A stretch of 47,133 bases of DNA from Candidatus Latescibacterota bacterium (GCA_021295655.1 JAGWBX010000020.1:1-47133); one strand, 5' to 3'. Shown: positions 17,998 to 26,758, counted from the first letter of the stretch. Program-made: numbers and translations. Notes: generated by a model not told the origin, from the letters alone.

Positions 17998-19209
17998 TCA
18001 ACGATCTGCCGGGCTCCTGTCCGGAAAACCGTCGACCGTACAGGTTATTTCGCCTTCCGACAGGCGCACGCGGACCCGATCGTCTTCGGCAAGGGACCCG
18101 GCGCGGGTGACCAGTTCGTTGTTGTCCAACCGGTGCGTGAGGCTGTACCCGCGGCTCAGAACCGAGAACGGGCTAAGGGCTCCCAGTTCGCCGGTATGCC
18201 GGCGGTACGACGCCAGGCGCCTGTCGAATATGCGTCGCACGCCGTTCTGAAGGCCTTTCTCAAGGTCGTCGACTGCCTGAATACTCTGGAGGATGTTGTC
18301 TTCAACCTTCCGCAGTCCGTATCGGCCCAGGTAACTGTCGAGCAAGTCCTGGTTTTCCTTCAGATAACGATTGAGGGCGCCGCAGGACCGTTGTTCGAGG
18401 TTCCGAATCCGGGCACGCAACTCGGCGGCGTCGCGAACGGCCAGTTCGGCCGCCGCGGATGGCGTGGGCGCCCTGCAATCCGCGGCGAGATCCGCAAGGG
18501 TGACGTCGATTTCATGGCCTACGGCGGAAATTACCGGGATTCCGGAGTTTCGGATGGCACGGACGACGATTTCGGTATTGAACGCGGCCAGGTCTTCCGC
18601 GGAACCCCCGCCGCGCCCCACAATCAGCACGTCGACCTTGCCGTAGGCGTTCAGCTCGTCGATGGCCAGCGCGATGTCCTCGGGGGCCCCGTCGCCCTGA
18701 ACCAGAGCGGGCCTGAGCACGATGCCAACCCCGCGGAACCGCCTTTCCAGTACGTGCAGAATGTCCCGGATCGCCGCTCCGGTGCGTGAGGTGACCACGC
18801 CGACGGAAAGCGGAAACGCCGGCAGCGGGCGTTTTCGCGCCTGGTCGAACAGACCCTCCTCGCGAAGTTTGAGTTTCAACGCTTCCAGGGCGAGTTGCTG
18901 CTGTCCGCTGCCCGCCGGGAAGAGCTGGTTGACGTTCAACTGGTACTCACCGCTGCGTTCGTAGACCGTAATCCGTCCCCGCGCGAGCACCTTCACGCCG
19001 GTTTCGGGTCTGAAGGCAGGCGTGGCGGACCGCCACATCACACAGCGAAGCTGACAGTTCTGATCTATAAGGGTGAAATAACGATGGCCAGAAGCCGCCT
19101 GGTTGTATTGCGAGATTTCACCGACGATCCAGAGAACGGGGAATTCCGCCTCCAGGTTCTGTCGAATTGCCCGCGTTATCTCGGTAACGGTGAATGGTCG
19201 TTCCGCCAC
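17998..19209 (-). CDS. xseA: Exodeoxyribonuclease VII large subunit
   Basis: Catalytic subunit of ExoVII. N-terminal OB-fold (PFTVTEITRAI...LWIVGEISQY, about 5-100), then the nuclease core with PLSVGVVTSRTGAAIRDILHVLERR, LIVGRGGGSAEDLAAFN and PVISAVGHEIDVTLADLAADCRAPTPSAAAE, followed by coiled coils. I chose GTG at 19209 because GGAGG lies seven bases upstream; a TTG at 19215 overlapping the previous stop is too close to that site. Next to xseB and the ymdB-like gene in the core operon. Confidence 0.95.
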   Translation of the reverse strand: MAERPFTVTEITRAIRQNLEAEFPVLWIVGEISQYNQAASGHRYFTLIDQNCQLRCVMWRSATPAFRPETGVKVLARGRITVYERSGEYQLNVNQLFPAGSGQQQLALEALKLKLREEGLFDQARKRPLPAFPLSVGVVTSRTGAAIRDILHVLERRFRGVGIVLRPALVQGDGAPEDIALAIDELNAYGKVDVLIVGRGGGSAEDLAAFNTEIVVRAIRNSGIPVISAVGHEIDVTLADLAADCRAPTPSAAAELAVRDAAELRARIRNLEQRSCGALNRYLKENQDLLDSYLGRYGLRKVEDNILQSIQAVDDLEKGLQNGVRRIFDRRLASYRRHTGELGALSPFSVLSRGYSLTHRLDNNELVTRAGSLAEDDRVRVRLSEGEITCTVDGFPDRSPADR

Positions 19210-19211
19210 GT

Positions 19212-20012
19212 TCAAGCCTCCAGCCAGTCGACGCGCAGTCTCTCGATTTGAGTCGCTTTTCCGGTTTCGTCATTGACTTCCACGACGACGCCGCAAAGCT
19301 TGATGTCGTCTTCAGCAGGTTCAAATCGTACAGGCATCCGGTCCAGAAACCGTTTGATCACGGCTTCCTTCCGGGCGCCGATTACGGAGTCGTGGGGGCC
19401 GGTCATCCCGGCGTCGGATACGTAGGCGGTACCGCCTGGCAGAATACGCTCATCGGCGGTCTGTACGTGGGTATGCGTGCCAAGTACGGCGCTGGTGCGG
19501 CCGTCCATAAACCATCCGTACGCGATTTTTTCGGAACTCGCTTCAGCGTGGAAATCGACGACAATCACCGGCGTCTGTTGTCTCAGGCGGTCCACGATAT
19601 CCCTTCCGACGCGGAAGGGGCAATCCAGGTCCTGCATATTTACGCGGCCCTGCATGCAGACGACGCCGATCGTGGCGCCATTTGAGGCATTGAAGATGCC
19701 GTAGCCTGTGCCGCCGACACTCTCCGGGAAATTTGCGGGTCGCAGAACGCGGTTGCCGCCGAATATGTACGGGATGGCGTCTTTGCGATCCCAGACATGG
19801 TTTCCCGTGGTGACAACGTCCGCACCGTAGGCGAAGAGTTTCTTCGCGATGTTCTCGGTGATGCCGAAACCGCCGGCGGCGTTTTCTCCGTTGGCGATGC
19901 AGAAATCGATCCGGTGGCTCTCCCTGAGCCGTGGAATCAGGTCGGCGGCCGCCTTTCTGCCGGGCTTACCGTAGATATCGCCCACAAACAGGATATTCAA
20001 TTGGACACCCAC
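19212..20012 (-). CDS. ymdB: YmdB-family metallophosphoesterase (TIGR00282)
   Basis: Di-metal phosphoesterase of the YmdB family; Bacillus YmdB hydrolyses 2',3'-cyclic nucleotides and affects RNA turnover. The opening motif ILFVGDIYGKPGR, the ENAAGGFGIT segment, VVTTGNHVWDRKD and GTHTHVQTADERILPGGTAYVSDAGMTGP are all diagnostic. 266 residues from GTG 20012; a TTG four codons later is possible. It sits 128 bases after rny, the usual partner gene, which supports a role in RNA metabolism. Confidence 0.93.
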   Translation of the reverse strand: MGVQLNILFVGDIYGKPGRKAAADLIPRLRESHRIDFCIANGENAAGGFGITENIAKKLFAYGADVVTTGNHVWDRKDAIPYIFGGNRVLRPANFPESVGGTGYGIFNASNGATIGVVCMQGRVNMQDLDCPFRVGRDIVDRLRQQTPVIVVDFHAEASSEKIAYGWFMDGRTSAVLGTHTHVQTADERILPGGTAYVSDAGMTGPHDSVIGARKEAVIKRFLDRMPVRFEPAEDDIKLCGVVVEVNDETGKATQIERLRVDWLEA

Positions 20013-20140
20013 GAAAAACAGTCGACGATTGGCGGCGCACAGTACGCGCGACGGCGGATGGTCTGTCGCCCCCGGTAAAAGCCGGTAAGCGTTGTGTGGA
20101 CGTTCGGGACGCGGATGCTGCGGGGATTCTGCCGGCCGGA

Positions 20141-21727
20141 TCAGCGCGCGAAATCCACCGAGCGCGTTTCTCTGATAACGGTGACCTTGACCGGACCCGG
20201 GCAGGTGGCGTCTTCGGTCAGGCGCGAAACGATCTGCGTAGCCAGGCGTTCCGTGTCTGCGTCGCTCATCATATCGGAGTCCGCAACCACACGGACTTCC
20301 TGCCCTGCCTTGATGGCGAAGACCGATTCCACGCCCTGTACCATCTTGGCGATGGACTCCAGGCGTTCCAGCCGCCGGACGTAATTCTCGATCTGTTCAC
20401 GTTGCGCGCCCGGCCGGGACCGGGATATGGAATCGGCGGCGTCCACAAGGACGGCAACAGGTGAAATGGGGTCCGAATCTCCATGATGGGCTTCGATCGC
20501 GTTGATCACGATTGCGTCTTCGCCGTATTTGCGCGCCAGGTCGGCGCCATTCTCTCCGTACGTGCCCTCGGCTTCGTGCGCCAGCCCTTTTCCGATGTCG
20601 TGAAGCAATCCCGCGCGTTTGGCCAACTGGGCGTCGAGGCCTAGCGAGGTGGCCATCATGCCGGTAAGGAAGGCCACTTCCTTACTGTGATTCAGTACGT
20701 TCTGACCGTAGCTCGTCCGATATTTAAGCCGGCCGAGGCAGGCAACGAGGCGATCGTGCAGGCCCGGTACGCCAGCGTCGAATGCCGCCTGAACGCCGGC
20801 ATCGTGCATGACTTCCTGAATGGACTCCCGCGATTTCTGTACGATTTCCTCGATCCTGCCCGGGTGGATGCGCCCGTCCAGAATCAACTGTTCCATGGCA
20901 ATCTGAGCGATGGCGCGGCGTATGGGATCGAACCCCGACAGGATGACCGCTTCGGGTGTGTCGTCGATCGTGACGTCCACGCCCGTTGCCATTTCAAAGG
21001 CGCGGATGTTTCGCCCCTCACGGCCGATGATTCGCCCCTTCATTTCGTCGGAAGGAAGCCGTACGACCGCAACGGTGGATTCTATGGTGTGGTCCGCGGC
21101 CAGTCGCTGAATTGCTCCGGCGATAATCTCCCGGGCCTCGTCATTGGCACGGACGAGCGCGTCGTCACGGATTTCCTTAAGACGCCATTCCGCATCGCGT
21201 TCCGCCTCGTCTTCCATATTGGCCATCAGGATGCGTTTTGCCTCGTCCTTTGTGAGTCCGGCGATCTGTTCCAGACGCCTGTTCTGCATCAGGCGGCTCT
21301 GCTCGAGGTCCCGTTCCCGACCGGCGAGTTGCTCCTCCAGCAGCCGGAGTTGCTCGTTTTTCTCGGTTGCCAGTTTCTCCTTGTCGTTCAATAGGTCCGC
21401 ACGTTTGTCGAGCTGCCTTCTGAGACTGCTCAGCTTCATCTCCTCTCTCGAAGACCGATCGCGTTTTTCTTCGAGTTCCTGTTCGAACCGGAGCTGCTCC
21501 TGCTGGATCCTGTCTTTGGCTTCCAGGACCGCGGTCCGCTTCATCGCGTTCGCCTCGGTCTGGGCATCTTCGAGAATCTTTTCCGCAGAGAGTTCGGCGC
21601 GATGAATCTTGCTCTGCCCGATCTTGCGGCTGATCAGCCATCCCAGGATAAATCCCAGTATAAGCAGGCCGGCCGACAGCATCAGGACTGTCACGACTTC
21701 CATGGTCGTGTCTATCGGCAGGTTCAT
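20141..21727 (-). CDS. rny: Ribonuclease Y
   Basis: Membrane-anchored endoribonuclease that initiates mRNA decay, 528 residues. An N-terminal transmembrane helix (VVTVLMLSAGLLILGFILGW) is followed by a long coiled coil (about 40-190), a KH domain (RLPSDEMKGRIIGREGRN) and an HD domain with the metal motif LLHDIGKG. ATG at 21727 with GGGGAG about seven bases upstream; the frame is open to 21778, but that part lies in the hairpin/U-tract leader. The terminator-like hairpin at 21760-21850 ends 33 bases upstream, so transcription into rny may be attenuated or restarted. Confidence 0.96.
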   Translation of the reverse strand: MNLPIDTTMEVVTVLMLSAGLLILGFILGWLISRKIGQSKIHRAELSAEKILEDAQTEANAMKRTAVLEAKDRIQQEQLRFEQELEEKRDRSSREEMKLSSLRRQLDKRADLLNDKEKLATEKNEQLRLLEEQLAGRERDLEQSRLMQNRRLEQIAGLTKDEAKRILMANMEDEAERDAEWRLKEIRDDALVRANDEAREIIAGAIQRLAADHTIESTVAVVRLPSDEMKGRIIGREGRNIRAFEMATGVDVTIDDTPEAVILSGFDPIRRAIAQIAMEQLILDGRIHPGRIEEIVQKSRESIQEVMHDAGVQAAFDAGVPGLHDRLVACLGRLKYRTSYGQNVLNHSKEVAFLTGMMATSLGLDAQLAKRAGLLHDIGKGLAHEAEGTYGENGADLARKYGEDAIVINAIEAHHGDSDPISPVAVLVDAADSISRSRPGAQREQIENYVRRLERLESIAKMVQGVESVFAIKAGQEVRVVADSDMMSDADTERLATQIVSRLTEDATCPGPVKVTVIRETRSVDFAR

Positions 21728-21759
21728 TCTGGTCTCCCCGAATAATGGGAACCACGCAT

Positions 21760-21850
21760 AAAAAAAACCTGCGTGCATTCATCCGGTTCCGTACATCCCG
21801 TCCGGGTTGGAGAGTGTCCGCTCCGGATGGTTACAGATGAACGCAGCAGG
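21760..21850 (-). terminator. Branched hairpin with U8 tract between zapA and rny
   Basis: On the minus strand CCTGCTGCGTTCATC (21850-21836) pairs with GATGAATGCACGCAGG (21783-21768), one bulged C and one G-U, followed by eight U (21767-21760). The 52-base loop contains a second stem CATCC/GGATG enclosing GGAG-8nt-CTCC, so the structure is branched. It could be a plain terminator, an attenuator for rny or a small RNA. The zapA-adjacent location recalls 6S RNA, but I do not see the 6S bubble. Confidence 0.6.
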
Positions 21851-21921
21851 CAACACCGGAATCGATTATCCGGCAGGGCCGCCAGCGACTGCCGGCACGC
21901 CCTTTCTGTTTGAGGTCGTCT

Positions 21922-22206
21922 CTACGCGATCCGGTTTGTGAAAGACGCCAGATTGTGGGTCTGTTCGGTCAGGGTATTTCCCATTTCCCGACTGGCTTCT
22001 TCCTCTTTGAGCAGTTCGTGCGCAAGATTCACGGCCGCAACGACTGCGATTTTGGCAACCGAACGAAGTGAAATGTAGTTTGCGACATCACGCATTTTCC
22101 TGTCCACGTATCGTGCGACGGCCCGGGCATGGTCCGGATCGCCTTCAGCGTGGATGTTGTATTCGGTGCCGAAAATCTGGACGCGTATCGCCGATTGTTC
22201 AGACAT
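21922..22206 (-). CDS. zapA: Cell division protein ZapA
   Basis: Small FtsZ-ring associated protein, 94 residues. The N-terminal beta-hairpin (IRVQIFGTEYNIHAEGD) and the helix VARYVDRKMRDVANY are family hallmarks; a C-terminal coiled coil follows. Start at ATG 22206 with AGAGGA upstream. It follows a ZapB-like coiled-coil gene by 67 bases, as expected for a division pair. Cytoplasmic, at mid-cell. Confidence 0.92.
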   Translation of the reverse strand: MSEQSAIRVQIFGTEYNIHAEGDPDHARAVARYVDRKMRDVANYISLRSVAKIAVVAAVNLAHELLKEEEASREMGNTLTEQTHNLASFTNRIA

Positions 22207-22273
22207 GAGTCCTCTGGACATCCGGAGGCGATGTGAAACGATGAGGTTCCGTAAGGATGCCGACGGTGCTGTT

Positions 22274-22918
22274 TTACGCTGTGTTCACTGAATCCAGACG
22301 CGAGATCATGGTTTCGATCTTGCGTTGGATTTCCTCCTTGTTCTCAATGAGGGAAGCATTGTTGTCGTAAATGGACCGGAGACGTTCCCGTTCAGCCTGC
22401 AACTCCGTGATCGCCTGATCCTGGTCTTCCAGCCGCTGCTCGAGTTCCCCGTTTCTCCGCTCGAGTTCGGCGATTTCCTTTCGTAGCTGCCCGATAACGT
22501 CGACAGCGCGATCGATCTCGCCGATTAGCAGATCCAGCTGATCAGAAACGAGATTCTCCGAATCCGGCCGGTCGTCTTCCCTTTCGTCGTCTTCCGGCAC
22601 TCCGTCTGGCCGGTCGCCCGGTTCAATCCCGGGATTTTCAGGACCCTCCGAGTCCTGCGGCTCGTTTGTCTCGACGGCGGACTCAAAGGGACTGTCCTGC
22701 AGATCCAGCTGCCCGTCTTCCGGACCTTCCGATTCCGCATGCCGGCCTGTCTCGCCCGGAGACTCAAAGGAACTGTCCTGCTGATCGTGCAGATTGAGTT
22801 GCCCGTCTTCCGGACCCTCCGATTCCGCCTGCTCGTCTGGTTCATTGACAGTTTCGAAGGGTGCGTCGTCACTGCCTTCCGACTCCAGCTGTTTGTTTAC
22901 CGGATCTTGCGCTTCCAT
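22274..22918 (-). CDS. Acidic repeat protein with C-terminal ZapB-like coiled coil
   Basis: 214 residues in two parts. Residues 1-120 are strongly acidic, low in hydrophobics and built of imperfect repeats: SEGSDDAPFE (13), SEGPEDGQLNL (33), SEGPEDGQLDL (63), SEGPENPG (90). The repeats are also visible as near-identical DNA. Residues 125-212 form a coiled coil ending ENKEEIQRKIETMISRLDS, resembling the short ZapB-like or DUF904-type proteins found beside zapA. The coiled coil plus position argues for a division role; the acidic tail has no obvious homologue I can name. ATG at 22918 with GGGTGAG upstream. Confidence 0.7.
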   Translation of the reverse strand: MEAQDPVNKQLESEGSDDAPFETVNEPDEQAESEGPEDGQLNLHDQQDSSFESPGETGRHAESEGPEDGQLDLQDSPFESAVETNEPQDSEGPENPGIEPGDRPDGVPEDDEREDDRPDSENLVSDQLDLLIGEIDRAVDVIGQLRKEIAELERRNGELEQRLEDQDQAITELQAERERLRSIYDNNASLIENKEEIQRKIETMISRLDSVNTA

Positions 22919-23003
22919 GTTCTCACCCTTTCCTGGCAGACACAATTCTCAGAAAGTTCGTGCAGTGAGGCGACAATATATCGTCAGTCCAACCCTACTA
23001 CGC

Positions 23004-23032
23004 AATGTAATACGTCCATGGCGTAAAGTCAA
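23004..23032 (-). promoter_or_regulatory. Sigma-70 promoter for the zapB-like/zapA/rny segment
   Basis: On the minus strand, -35 TTGACT (23032-23027) and -10 TACATT (23009-23004) are 17 bases apart, about 80 bases before the 22918 start codon. This allows expression independent of the thrS-rplT operon. Confidence 0.65.
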
Positions 23033-23123
23033 GGACGGGATACCGTTCGCAAGGGCGGCGGGAACGCAATCGGAATCGATTCGAGACGCGTTACTGCGAT
23101 GGGTTCCGATACCAGGCGGACTG

Positions 23124-23477
23124 TTACAGGTGTTGGCGGGCCTGTTGGGACAAAGCGGAGAACGCCACCGGATCCGTGACGGCGAGGTTGGCCAGAACCT
23201 TCCTGTCAACGGAAACGTCGGCCTTTTTCAGGCCGTTGATCAGGCTGCTGTACGAGAGCCCGTTCAGCCGGGCGGCGGCGTTGATTCGGACGATCCACAA
23301 TGAGCGGAAGTTTCTCTTTTTCTGACGACGGTCCCGGTATGCATAGGAAAGTGCGCGATTGACGGCGTCGTCAGCTGTGCGATACAGCTTGCTCCGCCCT
23401 TCGCGGTACCCGCGAGCGGCCTTCAGTACCTTCTTTCGCCTGCGTCGCGAAGCGACGCTGTTCGTTGTTCTGGGCAT
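23124..23477 (-). CDS. rplT: 50S ribosomal protein L20
   Basis: 117 residues. Begins [20 protein letters not shown] with the [14 protein letters not shown] core, the expected L20 pattern; a globular part follows ([18 protein letters not shown]). ATG at 23477 with AGGAG upstream. It binds 23S rRNA early in assembly and in other bacteria represses its own operon. It is the last gene of infC-rpmI-rplT; the next genes would often be pheST, but here a division gene follows. Confidence 0.97.
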   Translation of the reverse strand: MPRTTNSVASRRRRKKVLKAARGYREGRSKLYRTADDAVNRALSYAYRDRRQKKRNFRSLWIVRINAAARLNGLSYSSLINGLKKADVSVDRKVLANLAVTDPVAFSALSQQARQHL

Positions 23478-23606
23478 GAGTACGGTCTCCTGGTAGCGCC
23501 TGGCAGTTTGAGGGCCGTGTCCGGTTCCGGTGCAACGCGGCCTGAAATTGAGAGCCACTGAAGGATGACGGGAACGGCACTTCAAACTTGAACCCGGTTC
23601 CGCCCG

Positions 23607-23801
23607 TCAGTTGGGAAGCAGTCGCTTTACCCGGTCCTGATCGGATTTATGCACCACGGCGGGTTTGCGCAGGTGCATCTTGCGTTTGCTGCTCTTGCTT
23701 GTCAGATTATGCGTAACCGTTGACTTCTTGCGGCCGATCACACCGGATTTCCGGCGTTTGAACCGTTTCGCGGCTCCTCGGTGAGTTTTCATTTTGGGCA
23801 C
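23607..23801 (-). CDS. rpmI: 50S ribosomal protein L35
   Basis: 64 residues, very basic. Family start [14 protein letters not shown] and [16 protein letters not shown] are clear. I chose GTG at 23801 because the family begins MPKMKTH and AAGGAG lies six bases upstream; the TTG two codons earlier lacks a site. Sits between infC and rplT. Confidence 0.96.
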   Translation of the reverse strand: MPKMKTHRGAAKRFKRRKSGVIGRKKSTVTHNLTSKSSKRKMHLRKPAVVHKSDQDRVKRLLPN

Positions 23802-23926
23802 GTTCAACTCCTTGGCAACGTTCGTTTTTTACACACACGAGCTGTGGAAACCGGCAGATGGACCGGCTGAACGGGCGACATCACGTTTTTTCCGAACGCC
23901 GTGCGCGCCGGATCAACAGGCGTACA

Positions 23927-24463
23927 TTACTTCGGCGCGATAATGACGACGATGTTGCGACCCTCGTCCCTGATGGGCATTTCGGCCGCACCGATCTCCC
24001 GAAGGTCTTCTTCGGCGCGTTCCAGCAACGCTCTGCCCTGCATTCGATACATATTCTGGCGGCCGCGAAATTCCACGGAGATTCTGACCTTGTGGCGGTG
24101 TTTCAAAAAGTTTTCGGCGTGGCGTATCTTGAATTCGTAATCGTGGTCGCTGATTCTGGGACCGAGGCGGATCTCTTTCAGTTGCGATCCGCTCTTCTTG
24201 CCTTTTTTCTGTTTCTTGCTTTGCTCATACCTGTACTTGCCGTAGTTCATAATCCGGCAGACCGGCGGGCGGGCGTTGGGAGCGACTTCGACCAGGTCGA
24301 GGTCGACCTCCATTGCCATTTCCATCGCCTTCCGGGTTTCTACGATGCCGACCTGCTCGCCATCCTGGGCGACCAGTCGGACCTGGGGTATGCGGATCTG
24401 TTCGTTGACGCGGGGCGCCCTTTCCTGCTTTCGATCTCTGAAAACTCTTGGACCTCTGTTGAT
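23927..24463 (-). CDS. infC: Translation initiation factor IF-3, non-canonical AUC start
   Basis: IF-3, about 178 residues. It proofreads initiator tRNA and start codon and splits ribosomes. N-domain (RVNEQIRIPQVRLV), linker and C-domain (YEFKIRHAENFLKHRHKVRIS) are complete. The in-frame ATG at 24496 has no ribosome-binding site, while GGAGGTGATC, a full match to the 16S 3' tail, lies just before ATC at 24463, with eight bases between GGAGG and ATC. Starting there yields NRGPRVFRDR..., the normal N-terminus. infC genes typically use AUU or AUC for IF-3 autoregulation, so AUC is preferred. It lies 60 bases after thrS. Confidence 0.95.
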   Translation of the reverse strand: MNRGPRVFRDRKQERAPRVNEQIRIPQVRLVAQDGEQVGIVETRKAMEMAMEVDLDLVEVAPNARPPVCRIMNYGKYRYEQSKKQKKGKKSGSQLKEIRLGPRISDHDYEFKIRHAENFLKHRHKVRISVEFRGRQNMYRMQGRALLERAEEDLREIGAAEMPIRDEGRNIVVIIAPK

Positions 24464-24523
24464 ACCGATCACCTCCGAGTTTGATCCGGGCCGCATGCTG
24501 GCCTGTTTGGATAATAGAGGGAC

Positions 24524-26461
24524 TTACGCGGCGCTTTTCGTCTCAACTTCCTTCTGCATCCGGGCAATGAGGTCAAGCGTAGACATGCTGCCGAGGTCAC
24601 CGGCGCCATGCCTGCGAACCGAGATGGATTGTGCGGCAACTTCCTGCCTGCCAACAATGACCATATAAGGGATTTTCCGAACTTCAGCCTCGCGGATCTT
24701 GAAACCCAGCTTGGCGTCTTGCGTGTCCAATTCGGCGCGGAGACCCGCGCGGTTGAGCTGGCCGGCAACCTCGCCGGCATAATTGGCATACGGGTCGGAT
24801 ATTGGAAGTACAACAGCCTGTACCGGAGCCAGCCAGAGCGGGAAGTTACCGGCGTAATGTTCGATCAACAGGCCGAAGAACCGTTCCATGGCCCCCAGAA
24901 GGGCCCGATGAACCATATACGGGCGGTGAAATTTTCCGTCTGACCCCACAAAGCTGAGGTCGAAACGTTCCGGAAGGTTAAAGTCGAACTGGATGGTGGT
25001 GCACTGCCATTCCCTGTTCAGGGCATCGTTGATGGTCACGTCGATCTTCGGGCCGTAGAAGGCGCCGGCGCCTTCGTCGATCCGATACGGCAGCTTCTGG
25101 GAGTCAACGGCGCGCTTGAGAGCGTCGGTGGCTCGTTGCCAGTCGGCCGGATCTCCAACCGCCTTTTCGGGCCGGGTTGAGATGTATATGTTGAAGTCTT
25201 CGAAACCGAATGACTTGAGGATAAACAGCGTAAAGTCGATAACCCGGGAGACTTCGTCCTCGACCTGATCCGGACGACAGAAGATATGTGCGTCGTCCTG
25301 GGTGAATCCGCGCACCCGTAACAGGCCATGCAGCGTGCCGACCATTTCGTAGCGGTAGACGGTACCCAGTTCGGCCCACCGGAAGGGTAGCTCTCTATAG
25401 CTGCGCCTTTGGGATTTGTAGATGAGGCTGTGGAAAGGGCAATTCATCGGCTTGGCGAAATATTCCTGGCCGTCGATGTCCATCGGGGGGTACATGTTGT
25501 CGCGAAAGAAATCCAGATGTCCGCTGGTTTCCCAGAGGCGGGACCGTCCGAGATGGGGTGAACCCACCAGGTCATAGCCGCCGCCGTAATGCGCTTCGCG
25601 CCAGAAATCTTCGATCTGGTTCCTGATTCGCGCGCCGTTGGGGTGCCAGAGAACCAGACCGGGGCCCGCGGTATCGTTGATAGAGAAGAGATCGAGTTGT
25701 CTGCCGAGGGTTCGGTGGTCCCGGTTCCTGGCTTCTTCCAGGTACTCCAGATAGGCGTTAAGGTCTTTCTGTCCCGGAAAGGAGATGCCGTAGATGCGCT
25801 GGAGCATTACGTTGTTTTCGTCGCCTCGCCAGTATGCGCCCGATGAACTCAGCAGTTTGACGGCCTTTATGCGGCCGGTGTCGGGAACATGCGGCCCCCG
25901 GCAGAGGTCCAGCCACTTATCGGCATTCCGGTAAATGCTGATGGTTTCGCCGGGTTCAATTTCCTCCAGAATTTCCAGCTTGTAGGTCTCGCCGCGCTCC
26001 CTGAACAGATCGATTGCGGCCTCGCGGGAGATTTCCTGGCGCTCGAAGGTCTGGGCTTCCGCGATGAGTTCCCGCATTCTGACTTCGATTCTGTGCAATT
26101 CGTCGGGCGTGAATGGTTCTTCCCGATCGAAGTCGTAATAAAAGCCGTTTTCGATGGGTGGGCCCAGCGTGACTTTGACGTCCGGGAACAGGTCCTGCAC
26201 CGCCTGCGCCATGATGTGGGCGGTGCTGTGCCAGTACACTTCTTTGCCTGCATCGCTGGAGAATGTGAGGATTTCCAGTTCGGCGTCGTCTTCCAGCGCA
26301 CGGCTGAGATCCTCGGCCCGTCCGTTGACCCTGGCGGCCAGTGCAGCGCGCGCAAGGCCCGAGCCGATGGATTCGGCCACCTGCAGGATGGTGACGCCCT
26401 CGCGGAAGTCCTTTCGGGAGCCGTCCGGTAGGGTGACGGTTATGTTGCCTGTTCGGGGCAT
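24524..26461 (-). CDS. thrS: Threonyl-tRNA synthetase
   Basis: Class II synthetase, 645 residues, with all bacterial domains: TGS (1-60), the HxxxH editing/second additional domain (HSTAHIMAQAVQDLFP), the catalytic core with motif 2 (FRWAELGTVYRYE) and MNCPFHSLIYK, and the anticodon-binding domain (PVQAVVLPIS to the C-terminus). ATG at 26461. It heads the thrS-infC-rpmI-rplT operon behind a promoter at 26732-26758 and an attenuator-like terminator at 26607-26637. Confidence 0.97.
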   Translation of the reverse strand: MPRTGNITVTLPDGSRKDFREGVTILQVAESIGSGLARAALAARVNGRAEDLSRALEDDAELEILTFSSDAGKEVYWHSTAHIMAQAVQDLFPDVKVTLGPPIENGFYYDFDREEPFTPDELHRIEVRMRELIAEAQTFERQEISREAAIDLFRERGETYKLEILEEIEPGETISIYRNADKWLDLCRGPHVPDTGRIKAVKLLSSSGAYWRGDENNVMLQRIYGISFPGQKDLNAYLEYLEEARNRDHRTLGRQLDLFSINDTAGPGLVLWHPNGARIRNQIEDFWREAHYGGGYDLVGSPHLGRSRLWETSGHLDFFRDNMYPPMDIDGQEYFAKPMNCPFHSLIYKSQRRSYRELPFRWAELGTVYRYEMVGTLHGLLRVRGFTQDDAHIFCRPDQVEDEVSRVIDFTLFILKSFGFEDFNIYISTRPEKAVGDPADWQRATDALKRAVDSQKLPYRIDEGAGAFYGPKIDVTINDALNREWQCTTIQFDFNLPERFDLSFVGSDGKFHRPYMVHRALLGAMERFFGLLIEHYAGNFPLWLAPVQAVVLPISDPYANYAGEVAGQLNRAGLRAELDTQDAKLGFKIREAEVRKIPYMVIVGRQEVAAQSISVRRHGAGDLGSMSTLDLIARMQKEVETKSAA

Positions 26462-26606
26462 GGAGTCTGGCGGTCTCAGAACTGGCGTGAAGAATCGGCG
26501 GAGACGTCAATCACAATAAACGGTTGTTTTTCACGGACCGGGAACATGATCTGCGCATTGCGAACGCCGGTGCGGTCGAGAGCGTCGGGCCTCGCTTTTG
26601 AATAAT

Positions 26607-26637
26607 AAAAAAACGCGCGGCCTTTCTACTTGCGCGT
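26607..26637 (-). terminator. Attenuator-like terminator in the thrS leader
   Basis: On the minus strand ACGCGC (26637-26632), a 13-base loop and GCGCGT (26618-26613) form a stem followed by a run of U (26613-26607). It lies about 90 bases downstream of the thrS promoter and 145 upstream of the start codon, so it must be read through or opened for thrS expression. No T-box sequence is visible. Confidence 0.6.
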
Positions 26638-26650
26638 CGTATTCAGCAAA

Positions 26651-26710
26651 TCACCCGGTGACATACGATCCCGTCCGTTGACACTCCTCCGCAAGCAGGT
26701 TGATGGGCAT
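26651..26710 (-). CDS. Possible 19-codon leader peptide before thrS
   Basis: A short frame encoding MPINLLAEECQRTGSYVTG lies between the thrS promoter and the attenuator hairpin, ending 13 bases before it. It has Thr codons at positions 13 and 18. There is no clear Shine-Dalgarno, and only two Thr codons, so this could be chance. If real it would couple translation of threonine codons to attenuation. Confidence 0.25.
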   Translation of the reverse strand: MPINLLAEECQRTGSYVTG

Positions 26711-26731
26711 ATACTTACATCATCAGATCAA

Positions 26732-26758
26732 TTTATATTATCGTGAAAGGGTTGTCAA
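26732..26758 (-). promoter_or_regulatory. Sigma-70 promoter of the thrS operon
   Basis: On the minus strand, a perfect -35 TTGACA (26758-26753) is followed 15 bases later by TATAAA (26737-26732); alternative -10 registers ATAAAT or TAAATT give spacers of 16-17. The start would be near 26725. The rest of the 26462-26876 interval upstream of this, apart from the leader listed separately, shows nothing recognisable. Confidence 0.65.

Noticed and set aside
21735..21921. 6S RNA between zapA and rny
   Set aside because: Place fits but the central bubble and closing-stem pattern are not visible; kept only as an unassigned hairpin.
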